Source of the DNA: an uncultured Prevotella sp. | GTDB lineage: Bacteria > Bacteroidota > Bacteroidia > Bacteroidales > Bacteroidaceae | DNA length: 36,372 nucleotides | Assembly (NCBI GenBank): GCA_937877685.1 | Contig: CALFGU010000206.1 | Coordinates: 1-36,372 of the forward strand | Reading direction: 5' to 3' | Shown here: positions 8,695 to 17,867 of the stretch, piece by piece | Numbering within the stretch: the first letter of the stretch is position 1 | Layout: each line of letters opens with the position of its first letter | Made by a program: the position numbers and the translations under genes | Notes under the pieces: model-generated | What the model was told of the DNA's origin: nothing | Seen by the model: the letters and a program-made list of their open reading frames with translations, nothing else | Database searches by the model: none

Positions 8695-11600
8695 ATGAAA
8701 AGCACACAAACTTACCTTCTTACCCTACTCCTAAGCATTGTTGGGTTTGTAGGTAGTAATGCTCAGAAGGGTAATATTCTGTGGCAATACGATATGAGTG
8801 ATGGTTCTACCATCCACGCCATGAGTGATAACGGAAAGTGGGCGGTTGCTTATGGCGTAAGCGAAGCAACCTCTGCTTATTCATTCCCAAAGTTGGTAAA
8901 CCTTACAACGCATACTCAAGAAGAAATTCTTACCGAAAACGAACTCAATTCAGGCGTTGAATGCTTTTTGAATGATGTAACAAATGATGGTGTAACTCTT
9001 GTTGGTTGTTACAATGGTCAACCTGCTTATTATAATGTGACGACGAAGAAATGGGCATATCTTCCCATTGTAAATGGCAATCTTGGTGGACGCGTTGAAG
9101 CTGTTACACCCGATGGTAAGTATGCAATCGGAGTATGCACCCAAGGCGGATATGATGAAGTTCCCGCGATGTGGGACATGACGACTCTGCAACTTGTTAC
9201 TTTAGAAGGTCTGCCTCCTTGCGACCTTTCGGGGCATAATCAAGGTATGACACGCCTTACTGATTTATCTGCTGATGGTCGTTACCTTGTAGGTTGCGTA
9301 AGTTATAGTTATCCTGCCGATGCTTTATACTTTCTTTATGACAGAACGAAAGGAAAGTGGGATGCCATTGCTTTTGACTACAATACTCTGAAGCGTGAAT
9401 TCACACCACGTGACAATAAGGTTCGCACACTTGATGGTATTTGCATCAGTCCTAACGGAAAGTGGGTTGCTGGTGTTGTATATTCAACTGATGATAATCG
9501 TAATCCCTTCAGATATAACGTAGAAACTAAAACTTTTGAAAACATCAATCGTGCAGAAGACTTAGATAAGGGTTGTGTAAACGTGGACAACGAAGGTACA
9601 ATATATGCTGCAACTCCTGCCATTAATCCGAGTCGTTCACTTTACATCTTGCGCAATGGTCATTGGTATGGTATTGACGAAGTGTTAAAGCAAAACTACG
9701 GTATTGATTTCTACACTTACACTGGTTATCAATCTACAGGGTTGTGCATTGAAGTTTCTGATGATTGTAAGACCATGTGTGGCATTGCATACATTTCTCA
9801 CGAAAATTATCAGATTACCCTCCCCAAAACATTTGCTGAAGCATGTGACAATGTTAACTTACTTGCCACCTACACTTCATCCGTTCGTAGTGGTGCGCTG
9901 ATTCAGAAGTTGTCAAACATCACCCTCACATTCACACGTGACGTTGAAGTGTTAGCAGAACCTGCAACTATTTCATTGGTGGATGAAAATGGTAATATAG
10001 TGAGAAATGGTCTAAAGATTGCTGTTGAAAATGCTTCAAGCAAGAAAGTGACGGTTGGGTTTAGAACGACTACTTTAGAGAAGGGCAAGAAGTATTCAGT
10101 TATTATCCCTAAGGGAAGTATTGCTTTAAAGGGTGACGCTACAAAAACAAACGAAGAGATTGTTCTGCAGTACGTAGGTTTAGGTGACACTCCACTTAGC
10201 ATGACACAGGTGACCCCAGCTTCGGGTAGCACGTTGGGACATATTGATATCAATACAAATCCCGTTATCTTTACTTTCAATGCTGATGTAACAGTGAAGG
10301 AAAGTGCTAAGGCTCTCGTTTATCGTAATGACGAAACAGAACCTGCATTCACTCTTGAAATGCAACATGGTACAACGTCACAGAGTTATAACATGGTGCT
10401 CGTTTATCCCACAAGTACCCTTTATCTCTACCGCGATAATGAATATCGTATTGTAATTCCTGCAGGAAGCTTGACCGATGCCGCTGGTTATAGTTCAAAT
10501 GCCGAAGTTTCAGTATCCTATATTGGATCTTACGAACGCACGGTCGTTTCAGATGACACACATATATATATTGAGACTTTTGAAAACGGCATCAGCAACG
10601 TGATGCTCTATGATGGTGATGGTAATGAACCTGTCAATGCTATGAAGGCATGGAGTTTTGCGAGCAACATTCCATGGATGTATGCGGCGGATGATGATTA
10701 CACCAATACGTGTGCCGTTTCTCACTCCATGTATTCCCCCGCGGGTACTTCTAATGACTGGATGGTAACTCCCCAACTCTATATTCCCGATGGAAAGTGT
10801 GTACTTTCATTTGATGCTCAGAGTTACAGAATGGGGACTAACGACGTGCTTAAGGTGATTGTTTACGCATCGGAAGAAAGCATCAATGAATTAGATGCCG
10901 ACATCATCAAAACTATGGAGGCACTAGGTAAGGTCGTAGTTGATCAGCGCCTTTCTCCTGGTATTGCAGAAGAAGTCCTAAACGGAGATTGGGAACAATT
11001 CCAAGTTAAGTTAGACCAGTTTGCCGGTAAGAATGTTTACATTGCCTTTGTAAATCAAAATACGGACAAAAGTGCAATTTTTGTTGGCAACATCCAAGTG
11101 ACCCGTAATGTTGATTTTCAGATTGCTCTTGTTGACATCCCCGAAGTTGTTATTGCTCAAGATGCACAAACCATAAAGGGTTCTGTCATACTTAAGGATA
11201 CTGAGACAATTTATAATTCTGCTTCAGTAACATTAAAAGACGCGACTGGAAAAACAATTGAACAACTCAACTTCCAGAATTTAAATTTGGGTAGTAACCA
11301 GAAATTGGATTTCCAATTCAACAATGCACTTCCTCTTCAGATCGGTAAAGAATGCAAATATAGCGTCAACGTTTCATTGAATAACGGTGCAACTATGGGC
11401 GCTTTCGAAGGCACCATTAAAAACTTAGCGTTCACCCCGACTAAGCGCGTGATTCTTGAAGAAAACACAGGTATGGGTTGTCAGAACTGCCCGCTCGGAC
11501 ATCAGGCATTAGAACTCTTGGAGCATACTTACGGTGACTTGTTCATCCCCGTTGCTTATCACACCTATACTGGCGACCAACTCGAAAGCGGCATGACGGA

Positions 11601-12480
11601 TTATGCTCAGTATTTCCTCGGACTTTCGGCGGCGCCCACGGGAATGATTCAGCGCAATAAGTTTGTTAGCGCTCCTATGGTAAGTTACACTGAAAATGGT
11701 GTTACCGACTATACGTTCTACTCACGTACAGGTGATACTTGGGCAGACCTTGTAAGTAAAGAGTTTGCTACTCCCGCACTTGCCGACCTTAGTCTTGCTT
11801 CTCAATACGATGCTGAAAGTGGAGACATTATTGTCAACTATAAATACACCTCTGCTATTGATAATTCAGAAGCGAACATTGGTTTGCTTTTCATTATTAC
11901 TGAAGATGGGCTTACAGGTTATCAATCTAACGGATTCAGTTCAGCCTCCGACCCAGACCTTGGTGAATGGCAAAAGGGAGGTCTTTATGGAAAATCTACG
12001 GTTGTTCCCTACACCTTCAACGACGTAGCACGTGCACTCTACCCTGCCGCTGCTTACTACGGACAAACAGGACTTATCCCTGCAGAACTCAACCATAGCG
12101 AAGCTTACGGAGGCGCTCAACGTATTTCACTTGCACAAGATGCGCCCTACGTTAAGGACGTCAACAACTGTAAAATTACATGTGTTGCTATTGATGCAAA
12201 CACGGGTGAAGTTGTCAATGCTGCTCGCGTAAAGGTGGGTGAAACGATGACAGGTATTTCATCTACATCAAATGAATCTCAAATTGTAATTCCAACTGAA
12301 AACGGAGTTTTGGTAAAAACAAATTCTCCCGCCATTGTAACAATCTACGATGTGCAAGGCAAAATAATTGCAACTTGCCAAGTAGAAACAGAAACACAGA
12401 TTCCTACTTCACAGAAGGGACTCTTGCTCGTAAAGATAACCAATGCACACGGAAATGAAGTGCACAAGGTAATTCGATAA
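8695..12480 (+). CDS. Large surface protein: propeller, Ig-like, choice-of-anchor J and Omp28-like CxxC domains
   Basis: This is a 1261-residue exported protein (signal peptide to about residue 23). Residues about 25-380 contain repeated (S/T)xDGKY/W(A/L)(V/I)G motifs typical of a beta-propeller. About 400-620 are two Ig-like domains (the second opens VTPASGSTLGHIDIN). About 626-805 fit a choice-of-anchor J domain: ETFENG, then DWMVTPQLYIPDGKCVLSFD. About 915-1170 resemble the Omp28 family, with ILEENTGMGCQNCPLGHQA carrying Cys929 and Cys932 in a thioredoxin-like CxxC. The end (VTIYDVQGKIIATCQV...KGLLLVKI) is a canonical type A sorting domain for type IX secretion. The hairpin at 12503 ends the transcript. 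A disulfide or redox role for the CxxC is inference. Confidence 0.85.
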   Translation: MKSTQTYLLTLLLSIVGFVGSNAQKGNILWQYDMSDGSTIHAMSDNGKWAVAYGVSEATSAYSFPKLVNLTTHTQEEILTENELNSGVECFLNDVTNDGVTLVGCYNGQPAYYNVTTKKWAYLPIVNGNLGGRVEAVTPDGKYAIGVCTQGGYDEVPAMWDMTTLQLVTLEGLPPCDLSGHNQGMTRLTDLSADGRYLVGCVSYSYPADALYFLYDRTKGKWDAIAFDYNTLKREFTPRDNKVRTLDGICISPNGKWVAGVVYSTDDNRNPFRYNVETKTFENINRAEDLDKGCVNVDNEGTIYAATPAINPSRSLYILRNGHWYGIDEVLKQNYGIDFYTYTGYQSTGLCIEVSDDCKTMCGIAYISHENYQITLPKTFAEACDNVNLLATYTSSVRSGALIQKLSNITLTFTRDVEVLAEPATISLVDENGNIVRNGLKIAVENASSKKVTVGFRTTTLEKGKKYSVIIPKGSIALKGDATKTNEEIVLQYVGLGDTPLSMTQVTPASGSTLGHIDINTNPVIFTFNADVTVKESAKALVYRNDETEPAFTLEMQHGTTSQSYNMVLVYPTSTLYLYRDNEYRIVIPAGSLTDAAGYSSNAEVSVSYIGSYERTVVSDDTHIYIETFENGISNVMLYDGDGNEPVNAMKAWSFASNIPWMYAADDDYTNTCAVSHSMYSPAGTSNDWMVTPQLYIPDGKCVLSFDAQSYRMGTNDVLKVIVYASEESINELDADIIKTMEALGKVVVDQRLSPGIAEEVLNGDWEQFQVKLDQFAGKNVYIAFVNQNTDKSAIFVGNIQVTRNVDFQIALVDIPEVVIAQDAQTIKGSVILKDTETIYNSASVTLKDATGKTIEQLNFQNLNLGSNQKLDFQFNNALPLQIGKECKYSVNVSLNNGATMGAFEGTIKNLAFTPTKRVILEENTGMGCQNCPLGHQALELLEHTYGDLFIPVAYHTYTGDQLESGMTDYAQYFLGLSAAPTGMIQRNKFVSAPMVSYTENGVTDYTFYSRTGDTWADLVSKEFATPALADLSLASQYDAESGDIIVNYKYTSAIDNSEANIGLLFIITEDGLTGYQSNGFSSASDPDLGEWQKGGLYGKSTVVPYTFNDVARALYPAAAYYGQTGLIPAELNHSEAYGGAQRISLAQDAPYVKDVNNCKITCVAIDANTGEVVNAARVKVGETMTGISSTSNESQIVIPTENGVLVKTNSPAIVTIYDVQGKIIATCQVETETQIPTSQKGLLLVKITNAHGNEVHKVIR

Positions 12481-12502
12481 TCATATATTTAGCATACAAA
12501 AG

Positions 12503-12547
12503 AAACCGACCTCAAAGTCCAGTGACTTAAGGGTCGGTTCCTTTTTA
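12503..12547 (+). terminator. Intrinsic terminator between convergent genes
   Basis: AACCGACC (12504-12511) pairs with GGTCGGTT (12532-12539). Further weaker pairing lies inside the loop, and CCTTTTTAT follows. It sits 23 bases after the stop of the 1261-aa gene. A-rich DNA on the other side (CAAAAGAAA) means it could also serve the convergent gene. Confidence 0.8.
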
Positions 12548-12569
12548 TAGCCATGTTTGACTTATGTTA

Positions 12570-13709
12570 TTACTCCATCTTTACAAATTTTCCCTTCAAA
12601 TTTCTATATCCTTTTATACCTACTGCATTATATACAAATACTTTTCCGTATTCGCCTACACACCAAAGATTTCCATCCATATCAACATGCATCGTCCAAA
12701 AGCGGTTGTTAGAGAAATAGCGGTCTGAAGCACCCTTCCAAAGTTTAGGTTCAAGAATATCCGTCTGAAGCATTTTGTGCTTCGTAATGGTTTCCTTACC
12801 TGTTCGGAATCCATCAATCTCGAGGAGTGGATATTCGTAATAACCTGAGTTGATGAAAGCCTTAGTTCCACGGCAAGCGAAAGCTTGCAACTCATCAATA
12901 TTTTCATCCTCTATAGTAAGAACATCTGAAAATCCAGGAACAGTCAGGAGGCGGTTTTTAATAACTGTAAATGCTTCACCACTTGGTGCTGAAGTTAAAA
13001 GGTTGAAAGTGTCATAGTTTCCCGTACCGTTCTGGATGAAATTTTCCGTTGCATAAACACGGTCGGTATATCTTTCAGGGCGCTCACCTGTGCGGTACAA
13101 CGTTACAATATTCTTAAATTCCTTGGTCGATTCAATCGTGTCATTAATGGTTTGGGCACTATGAATATAACCATCCGTTCCGATAATATAAACTTTACCA
13201 CCAGCCATTACCATATTATTCGTTGAACTGGGCCACTTAGGCGTTGCTTCAAAAGATTTGAGGTCTAAACAAATCGAATGTGCCCCACGACCGTAGATAA
13301 GGAGATAATTACCAGCGCCAACCATTTCCATATAATTAGGATTAGCATCTTCATCAAAAAAGATAGGTTTATCTTCGTCTGAACCTTTCATAAAAAGTCC
13401 CTTTCCTGCTACCCAGTAGTAGAGTTGTGACATATTCGCGGCTATAGCCTTGACTCCTTTCCCAAGAAGTAGACCTTCAGTCGAATTCGAGAGTTCAACC
13501 TTAACATCCCCCGTTGCTTTATCTACGGAATAGACGTTGTCACCCGTGTTTAAATAAATCTTGGTATCACCTTCTGATATTTGTTTAACCTCTGAATCTG
13601 GTAATTGTAAAACGGCGTGTTTACCACTGGGTGTCTTAGAATTTGTTTGACCACATGTAAGGGATGCATAACATGCAAGAAGCATGGCTAATAAAAACGT
13701 TCTTTTCAT
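12570..13709 (-). CDS. Exported propeller-like protein of unknown function, 379 aa
   Basis: A signal peptide (MKRTFLLAMLLACYASLTCGQ) is followed by a soluble protein with spaced motifs resembling beta-propeller blades: IYLNTGDNVYSVDKATGDVKVE, LYYWVAGKGLFMKG, VYIIGTDGYIHS, and near the end MDGNLWCVGEYGKVFVYNA. The last motif is close to blades of the two-component-regulator propeller type. The tail (GYRNLKGKFVKME) is not a typical type IX signal, so it may stay in the periplasm. The Cys at 19 follows LT rather than a good lipobox, so a lipoprotein is less likely. I do not recognise the family. It has its own promoter candidate and stands alone between two terminators. Confidence 0.8.
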   Translation of the reverse strand: MKRTFLLAMLLACYASLTCGQTNSKTPSGKHAVLQLPDSEVKQISEGDTKIYLNTGDNVYSVDKATGDVKVELSNSTEGLLLGKGVKAIAANMSQLYYWVAGKGLFMKGSDEDKPIFFDEDANPNYMEMVGAGNYLLIYGRGAHSICLDLKSFEATPKWPSSTNNMVMAGGKVYIIGTDGYIHSAQTINDTIESTKEFKNIVTLYRTGERPERYTDRVYATENFIQNGTGNYDTFNLLTSAPSGEAFTVIKNRLLTVPGFSDVLTIEDENIDELQAFACRGTKAFINSGYYEYPLLEIDGFRTGKETITKHKMLQTDILEPKLWKGASDRYFSNNRFWTMHVDMDGNLWCVGEYGKVFVYNAVGIKGYRNLKGKFVKME

Positions 13710-13748
13710 AGTCTTCGTATTTAAGTGTTAATACTATTCTCTACTTGG

Positions 13749-13779
13749 CAAATGTAGTAAATAAAAAGAATATAACAAC
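13749..13779 (-). promoter_or_regulatory. Candidate promoter for the 379-aa gene
   Basis: On the minus strand, TACATTTG (plus 13749-13756) matches TAnnTTTG exactly. GTTG (plus 13776-13779) lies 19 bases upstream as the -33 element. It is about 40 bases from the start codon. Confidence 0.6.
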
Positions 13780-13861
13780 TACTTATGCGTCTAAAATGTA
13801 ATTTGTTGAATCACTGGGTAAAAATACATTTGTGAATCTGAAACAGGCACTATTTTTAGCG

Positions 13862-13910
13862 GAAATAAAAAGGAGGAGGTCACTACGTTTAGTTTGTGTG
13901 ACCTCCTCAC
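13862..13910 (-). terminator. Intrinsic terminator of the MFS gene
   Basis: A perfect 11-bp stem, GAGGAGGTCAC (13873-13883) with GTGACCTCCTC (13898-13908), has a 14-base loop. Read on the minus strand, it is followed by CTTTTTATTT. It lies about 70 bases after the MFS stop codon. Confidence 0.85.
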
Positions 13911-13981
13911 TTGTTTCGATAATTCTTAGATGAACGAGGGACGTTCACCTATGATATTGCTATATTTTTATCAATGATTTT

Positions 13982-15337
13982 TTATGCAGCAATGTTGGGT
14001 TTTTCAAGTCCATAGTTCTTCTTACGGTCTTCGCGCAAAAGGAAAATTGAGATAACGATGGCGATGACACCGAAGGAAGCAAAGGTGAACATGGATTGTG
14101 TATAGTCAATAATACCATTTTCATTGGTGTTTACCTGGTTGATTTTACCAATGAGGATAGGCACCATTGATAGACCTATGTTTTGAATGTAAAAGATAAT
14201 GGCGTAGGCTGTTCCGAGGAGGTGCATAGGAATAATCTTGGGTACGGAGGGCCACATGGCGCTTGGTACAAGACCAAAGGCGATACCAAGGATAACCATC
14301 ATGCACACGGCGATAGCTACGCTATTGATGTTGGGGATAGCGAATACGATGTGCACAATGGTGAGGAGTAAACTTCCGATGAGCATGAGCGTCGCACCTC
14401 GCCCTACACGGTCATAGAGGTAACCGAAGAGAGGGGTGAGCACGATGGTGCCGTAGGGAAGCATCGAGGGTATCCATCCTGCAAGGTCGGCGTCCACACC
14501 ATACTTCATGACCATAAGTTTGGTGGCAAACTTCAAGAAGGGGAATACTCCTGCATAGAACATTAGGCAGAGCAAGGTGATGTACCAAAAACCTCGGTTG
14601 TTGAAAAGTAGACTTAAGTGTGAAAATTTGAATGACTCATCTGTTTCGTTTTGTGCGTTTTCATTTAGCGTTTTGTCTAACTTCTTATCCATTACGCAAT
14701 AAACGAAGAACGAGAGTACACCAGCGCAGAGGAGTGATGCACCGAGGGCGATGCTTGTGCTAATACCGCCATACTGCATGGCGATGGGGAGCGAGAGGCT
14801 CAAAGCGCCAGCTGTACCTAAGCGCGCCAATGCTACTTGCACCCCCATTGCAAATGCCATTTCATAACCTTTAAACCATTTTGCAATTACCTTAGTTACG
14901 GTGATACCTGCGATTTCACAACCTACTCCATAGGTGGCAAATCCTAAACAGGCAAGTACTACCTGCATTTGATAGCCCATTATCTCGCCTTCAAAGGTGT
15001 GAGACACGGCGTACCATTTAATGATTGCACCTACAAACATTAAACTGGTTGACAAAATACCCGTAATACGTATACCGAATTTATCTAATATGATACCTCC
15101 AAAGAAAAGGAGCAGAAGGAAGACGTTAAAGAAACCGTAACTACCCGAGAAAAAACCATATTCGTCGCTAGTCCATGCATGACCTCCATTTTCAACGGAA
15201 GCGGTAAGAATGGATTCGAGCGGTGCCATAATGTCGGTAAAGAAATAGGCGAACATCATGGTGATACTCACGATAAGGAGCGCAGTCCAGCGTGCAGCCC
15301 TTGAATCGCGAAGCGTTTGATTAAGTTGTTCTGACAT
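13982..15337 (-). CDS. Major facilitator superfamily transporter, substrate unknown
   Basis: A 451-residue inner-membrane protein with about twelve hydrophobic segments, a normal MFS length. The loop after the second segment reads GGIILDKFGIRIT, close to MFS motif A (GxxxDRxGR). Its counterpart in the second half is PLFGYLYDRVGRGATLM, as expected from the two-fold MFS repeat. The middle loop (residues about 215-240) is charged. I see nothing that fixes the substrate. The gene is 102 bases downstream of the DPP5-like peptidase on the same strand, so uptake of a peptide-breakdown product is possible, but that rests only on position. Confidence 0.85.
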   Translation of the reverse strand: MSEQLNQTLRDSRAARWTALLIVSITMMFAYFFTDIMAPLESILTASVENGGHAWTSDEYGFFSGSYGFFNVFLLLLFFGGIILDKFGIRITGILSTSLMFVGAIIKWYAVSHTFEGEIMGYQMQVVLACLGFATYGVGCEIAGITVTKVIAKWFKGYEMAFAMGVQVALARLGTAGALSLSLPIAMQYGGISTSIALGASLLCAGVLSFFVYCVMDKKLDKTLNENAQNETDESFKFSHLSLLFNNRGFWYITLLCLMFYAGVFPFLKFATKLMVMKYGVDADLAGWIPSMLPYGTIVLTPLFGYLYDRVGRGATLMLIGSLLLTIVHIVFAIPNINSVAIAVCMMVILGIAFGLVPSAMWPSVPKIIPMHLLGTAYAIIFYIQNIGLSMVPILIGKINQVNTNENGIIDYTQSMFTFASFGVIAIVISIFLLREDRKKNYGLEKPNIAA

Positions 15338-15439
15338 TGTTTATTAAAAGTTTATTGTGAAATTTAAGTTGGCGAAGGAATCTGTAATTTCTGAGTAAGG
15401 CAGATTCACCAAGTTATTCCGAAATTCAAGTATCCCCAA

Positions 15440-17623
15440 TTATTTACCTTCGTTCTTCAACCACTTATCCAACCAGCGGAAGAAAGTGCGTTGCCAAAGG
15501 ATGCCGTTCTGAGGCTTGAGCACCCAGTGGTTTTCATCGGGGAAGAGCAAGAGTTGAGCGGGAATGCCACGCACACGAGCGGCGGTGAAGGCGCTTTCTG
15601 CCTGAGTGTATTCAATGCGGAAGTCCTTCTGACCGTGGATGCAGAGAATGGGAGTGTCCCAACGATCTACGTAAAGGTGGGGTGATGTTTCGAATACCTT
15701 TGCACGCTTGCCCTGTGCATCTTTATACCAAGGTGCTTGACCCATATCCCAGTTGGGGAACCACATTTCTTCAGTTTCAACGTATTGCTGTTGCGTGTTG
15801 AAGATACCGTCGTGAGCAATAAATGCCTTGAAGCGCTTTTCGTGATTACCTGCTAACCAATAGACGCTATAACCACCAAAACTTGCACCTACAGCACCAA
15901 GACGCTCTGTATCTACCCAGGGTTCCTTGGCGATATCATCAATTGCCGAAAGATAATCTTGCATACATTGACCAGAGTAATCACCACTGATTTGCTCCAA
16001 CCACTCCATACCGAAACCGGGAAGACCACGGCGATTGGGAGCAATAACAACGTAACCCTGATTAGCCATTACTTGGAAATTCCAACGGAAACTCCAGAAC
16101 TGACTTACGGGTGACTGAGGTCCACCTTCACAGAAGAGTAATGTGGGATATTTCTTCGTGGGATCAAAATTGGGAGGAAGAATTACCCACGCGTGCATTT
16201 GCTTCTTATCTGTTGTTTCAATCCAACGCTCCTTGACTTCACCAAATTCAAAGTGAGAGTAGAAGGGTTCGTTTTCCTGAGTGAGTTGTGTCTTCTGAGC
16301 GTCGGCAATGTTTACCAAATATACTTCGTCTGCGCGACTCATAGAGTGACACTTAGTGAGGAGTTGCTTACCATCGGGATGAACGCCGAGGAGCACGTAA
16401 TCCGCCACCTCGTCAGTGATTTGCTTCACTTCACCCTTGAGGTTGGTTTGATAAAGATTCGTACGTCCGTGCCAAACGCCGCTAAAGTAAAGCGTATGGT
16501 TATCTTCCGCCCAAGCAAATTCGTTGACACCACTTTCAAAACTTTCTGTCACATAGGTCTTGTTGCCAGTTGCAAATTCGTAGATGCAAAGACGCGTGCG
16601 GTCACTTTCATAACCATCGCGCTCCATGCTGCTCCACGCAATGTATTTACCATCGGGTGAGAACTGAGGATTTTGGTCATAACCAGCATTTACATCTTCC
16701 TCAAATTGATTTACTGCTTGATGCTTCAAAGAGCGTGTAGGGTCACAAGCGGGGCGCACATAACCTTCGGGCTTGCAAAGATTTTTAACAGCGCCTGACT
16801 CAATATCATATAAATAAATGTCGCTATCGGTGCTGATGGCATAATCCAAACCAGCGAGTTTGCGACACGTGTAGGCAATCTGCTTGCTATCAGGACTCCA
16901 TGCCAACTGCTCTACTCCACCAAAGGGAAGCATGGGGCATTCATAGGGTTCGCCCTCAAGCAAATCCTTGCTCTCACCCACCTTTTCGCCATCGAAATCT
17001 GCCACGAAAGGATGAGGAGCAGACTTTGTGTAGTGGTCCCAGTGCTTATACATGAGGTCGTTTGCAACAATGCCCGTTGTCAATTGAAGATCAGCGTCAT
17101 TTTCTTGCACACTGCTTTCATGATTCACCGTTTTAACAAGAATCACCTTCTTACCACAAGGCGAGAAGAGGTAATCATTCACATCGGTTGCCTCAAATGA
17201 AATCTGCTTACGGTTTGAGCCGTCGGCATGCATCATCCAAAGTTGCATAGTGCCATCTTTGTCAGCGGCAAGATATGCCACCTTATCTGTGCCAGGGATA
17301 AACGAGGGTGCATATTCCGAACTTGCCCCATCAGTCAAGGCCACGGGAGCATTATCTGTCGAAGGTGTGGATGCATAGATTACAGAGCGACTCTTGTTTT
17401 GCTCCACACTATAATACGTCACACCATAAACGGCCTTTTGAGCGTCTGCCGTTAGTTGGTAATTGCCAATACGTCCCATTTGCCACATTACCTCGGGAGT
17501 AAATTGGTGAGAAGAATCGGCAAATTCAGTGGTTCGGCCTATGCTGTCTGTTTCTACAGAAGCAGACGGAGAGCAAGCCGCAAGTGCCATTGTCAGCATA
17601 GTGGATGTGAGAATTTTATTCAT
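15440..17623 (-). CDS. S9-family dipeptidyl peptidase, DPP5-like lipoprotein
   Basis: A 727-residue protein with a lipoprotein signal (lipobox LAAC, Cys17), so it is probably anchored in a membrane facing the periplasm. Residues about 45-440 form the WD40/TolB-like propeller (SPDGKYIAW, SPDSKQIAYT). Residues about 465-727 are the alpha/beta-hydrolase domain with the triad Ser581 (GASFGGYS), Asp667 (IHGQKDFR) and His699 (PDENHWVL). The GASFGGYSVYWLAG and PDENHWVLKPQN surroundings closely resemble the DPP5 of Porphyromonas, which removes dipeptides from peptides during amino-acid scavenging. A terminator separates it from yidC upstream, and a 21-bp-period repeat array lies just upstream of its start. 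DPP5 identity is likely; another S9 specificity cannot be excluded. Confidence 0.9.
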   Translation of the reverse strand: MNKILTSTMLTMALAACSPSASVETDSIGRTTEFADSSHQFTPEVMWQMGRIGNYQLTADAQKAVYGVTYYSVEQNKSRSVIYASTPSTDNAPVALTDGASSEYAPSFIPGTDKVAYLAADKDGTMQLWMMHADGSNRKQISFEATDVNDYLFSPCGKKVILVKTVNHESSVQENDADLQLTTGIVANDLMYKHWDHYTKSAPHPFVADFDGEKVGESKDLLEGEPYECPMLPFGGVEQLAWSPDSKQIAYTCRKLAGLDYAISTDSDIYLYDIESGAVKNLCKPEGYVRPACDPTRSLKHQAVNQFEEDVNAGYDQNPQFSPDGKYIAWSSMERDGYESDRTRLCIYEFATGNKTYVTESFESGVNEFAWAEDNHTLYFSGVWHGRTNLYQTNLKGEVKQITDEVADYVLLGVHPDGKQLLTKCHSMSRADEVYLVNIADAQKTQLTQENEPFYSHFEFGEVKERWIETTDKKQMHAWVILPPNFDPTKKYPTLLFCEGGPQSPVSQFWSFRWNFQVMANQGYVVIAPNRRGLPGFGMEWLEQISGDYSGQCMQDYLSAIDDIAKEPWVDTERLGAVGASFGGYSVYWLAGNHEKRFKAFIAHDGIFNTQQQYVETEEMWFPNWDMGQAPWYKDAQGKRAKVFETSPHLYVDRWDTPILCIHGQKDFRIEYTQAESAFTAARVRGIPAQLLLFPDENHWVLKPQNGILWQRTFFRWLDKWLKNEGK

Positions 17624-17692
17624 ATAAATTGGATTATTGAATAGTGATTAAATAATCTTCTAAATTTCAGTTATGTAGAGATGATGAAAAGG

Positions 17693-17776
17693 GAGTCGGA
17701 CTTAGTTGAAATTAAGTTACTAACATTTTAAATTAAGTTACTTATAGTTTTCACTAAGTCTCACTTACTTTCACGG
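17693..17776. repeat. 21-bp-period array, locus B (4 units)
   Basis: Units begin at 17693, 17714, 17735 and 17756, exactly 21 bases apart. The clearest words are GAGTCGGACTTAGTT, AAGTTACT (twice) and AAGTCTCACTTACTTT. They match the consensus of the arrays at 2846 and 32086. The array sits between the yidC terminator and the start of the DPP5-like gene, about 70 bases upstream of that start. Confidence 0.78.
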
Positions 17777-17789
17777 GGATTTGAAATAA

Positions 17790-17860
17790 TAATGAAAAAA
17801 AGAGAAAGGAGAAATAATAAGGAGGACATTATTCGCCAACTCTTTCTCATTTCTCCTTTC
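17790..17860 (-). terminator. Intrinsic terminator of yidC
   Basis: GAAAGGAGAAAT (17804-17815) pairs perfectly with ATTTCTCCTTTC (17849-17860). On the minus strand the stem is followed by a run of T (complement of the A-run at about 17795-17801). It begins only a few bases after the yidC stop. Confidence 0.75.
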
Positions 17861-17867
17861 ACAATAT

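Noticed and set aside
15378..15407. Hairpin GAATCTG/CAGATTC as a terminator of the DPP5-like gene
   Set aside because: The stem is only 7 bases with a long loop and no T-run follows on the minus strand.
16193..16660. 155-codon plus-strand frame
   Set aside because: Antisense to the DPP5-like gene, whose catalytic and propeller motifs are intact.
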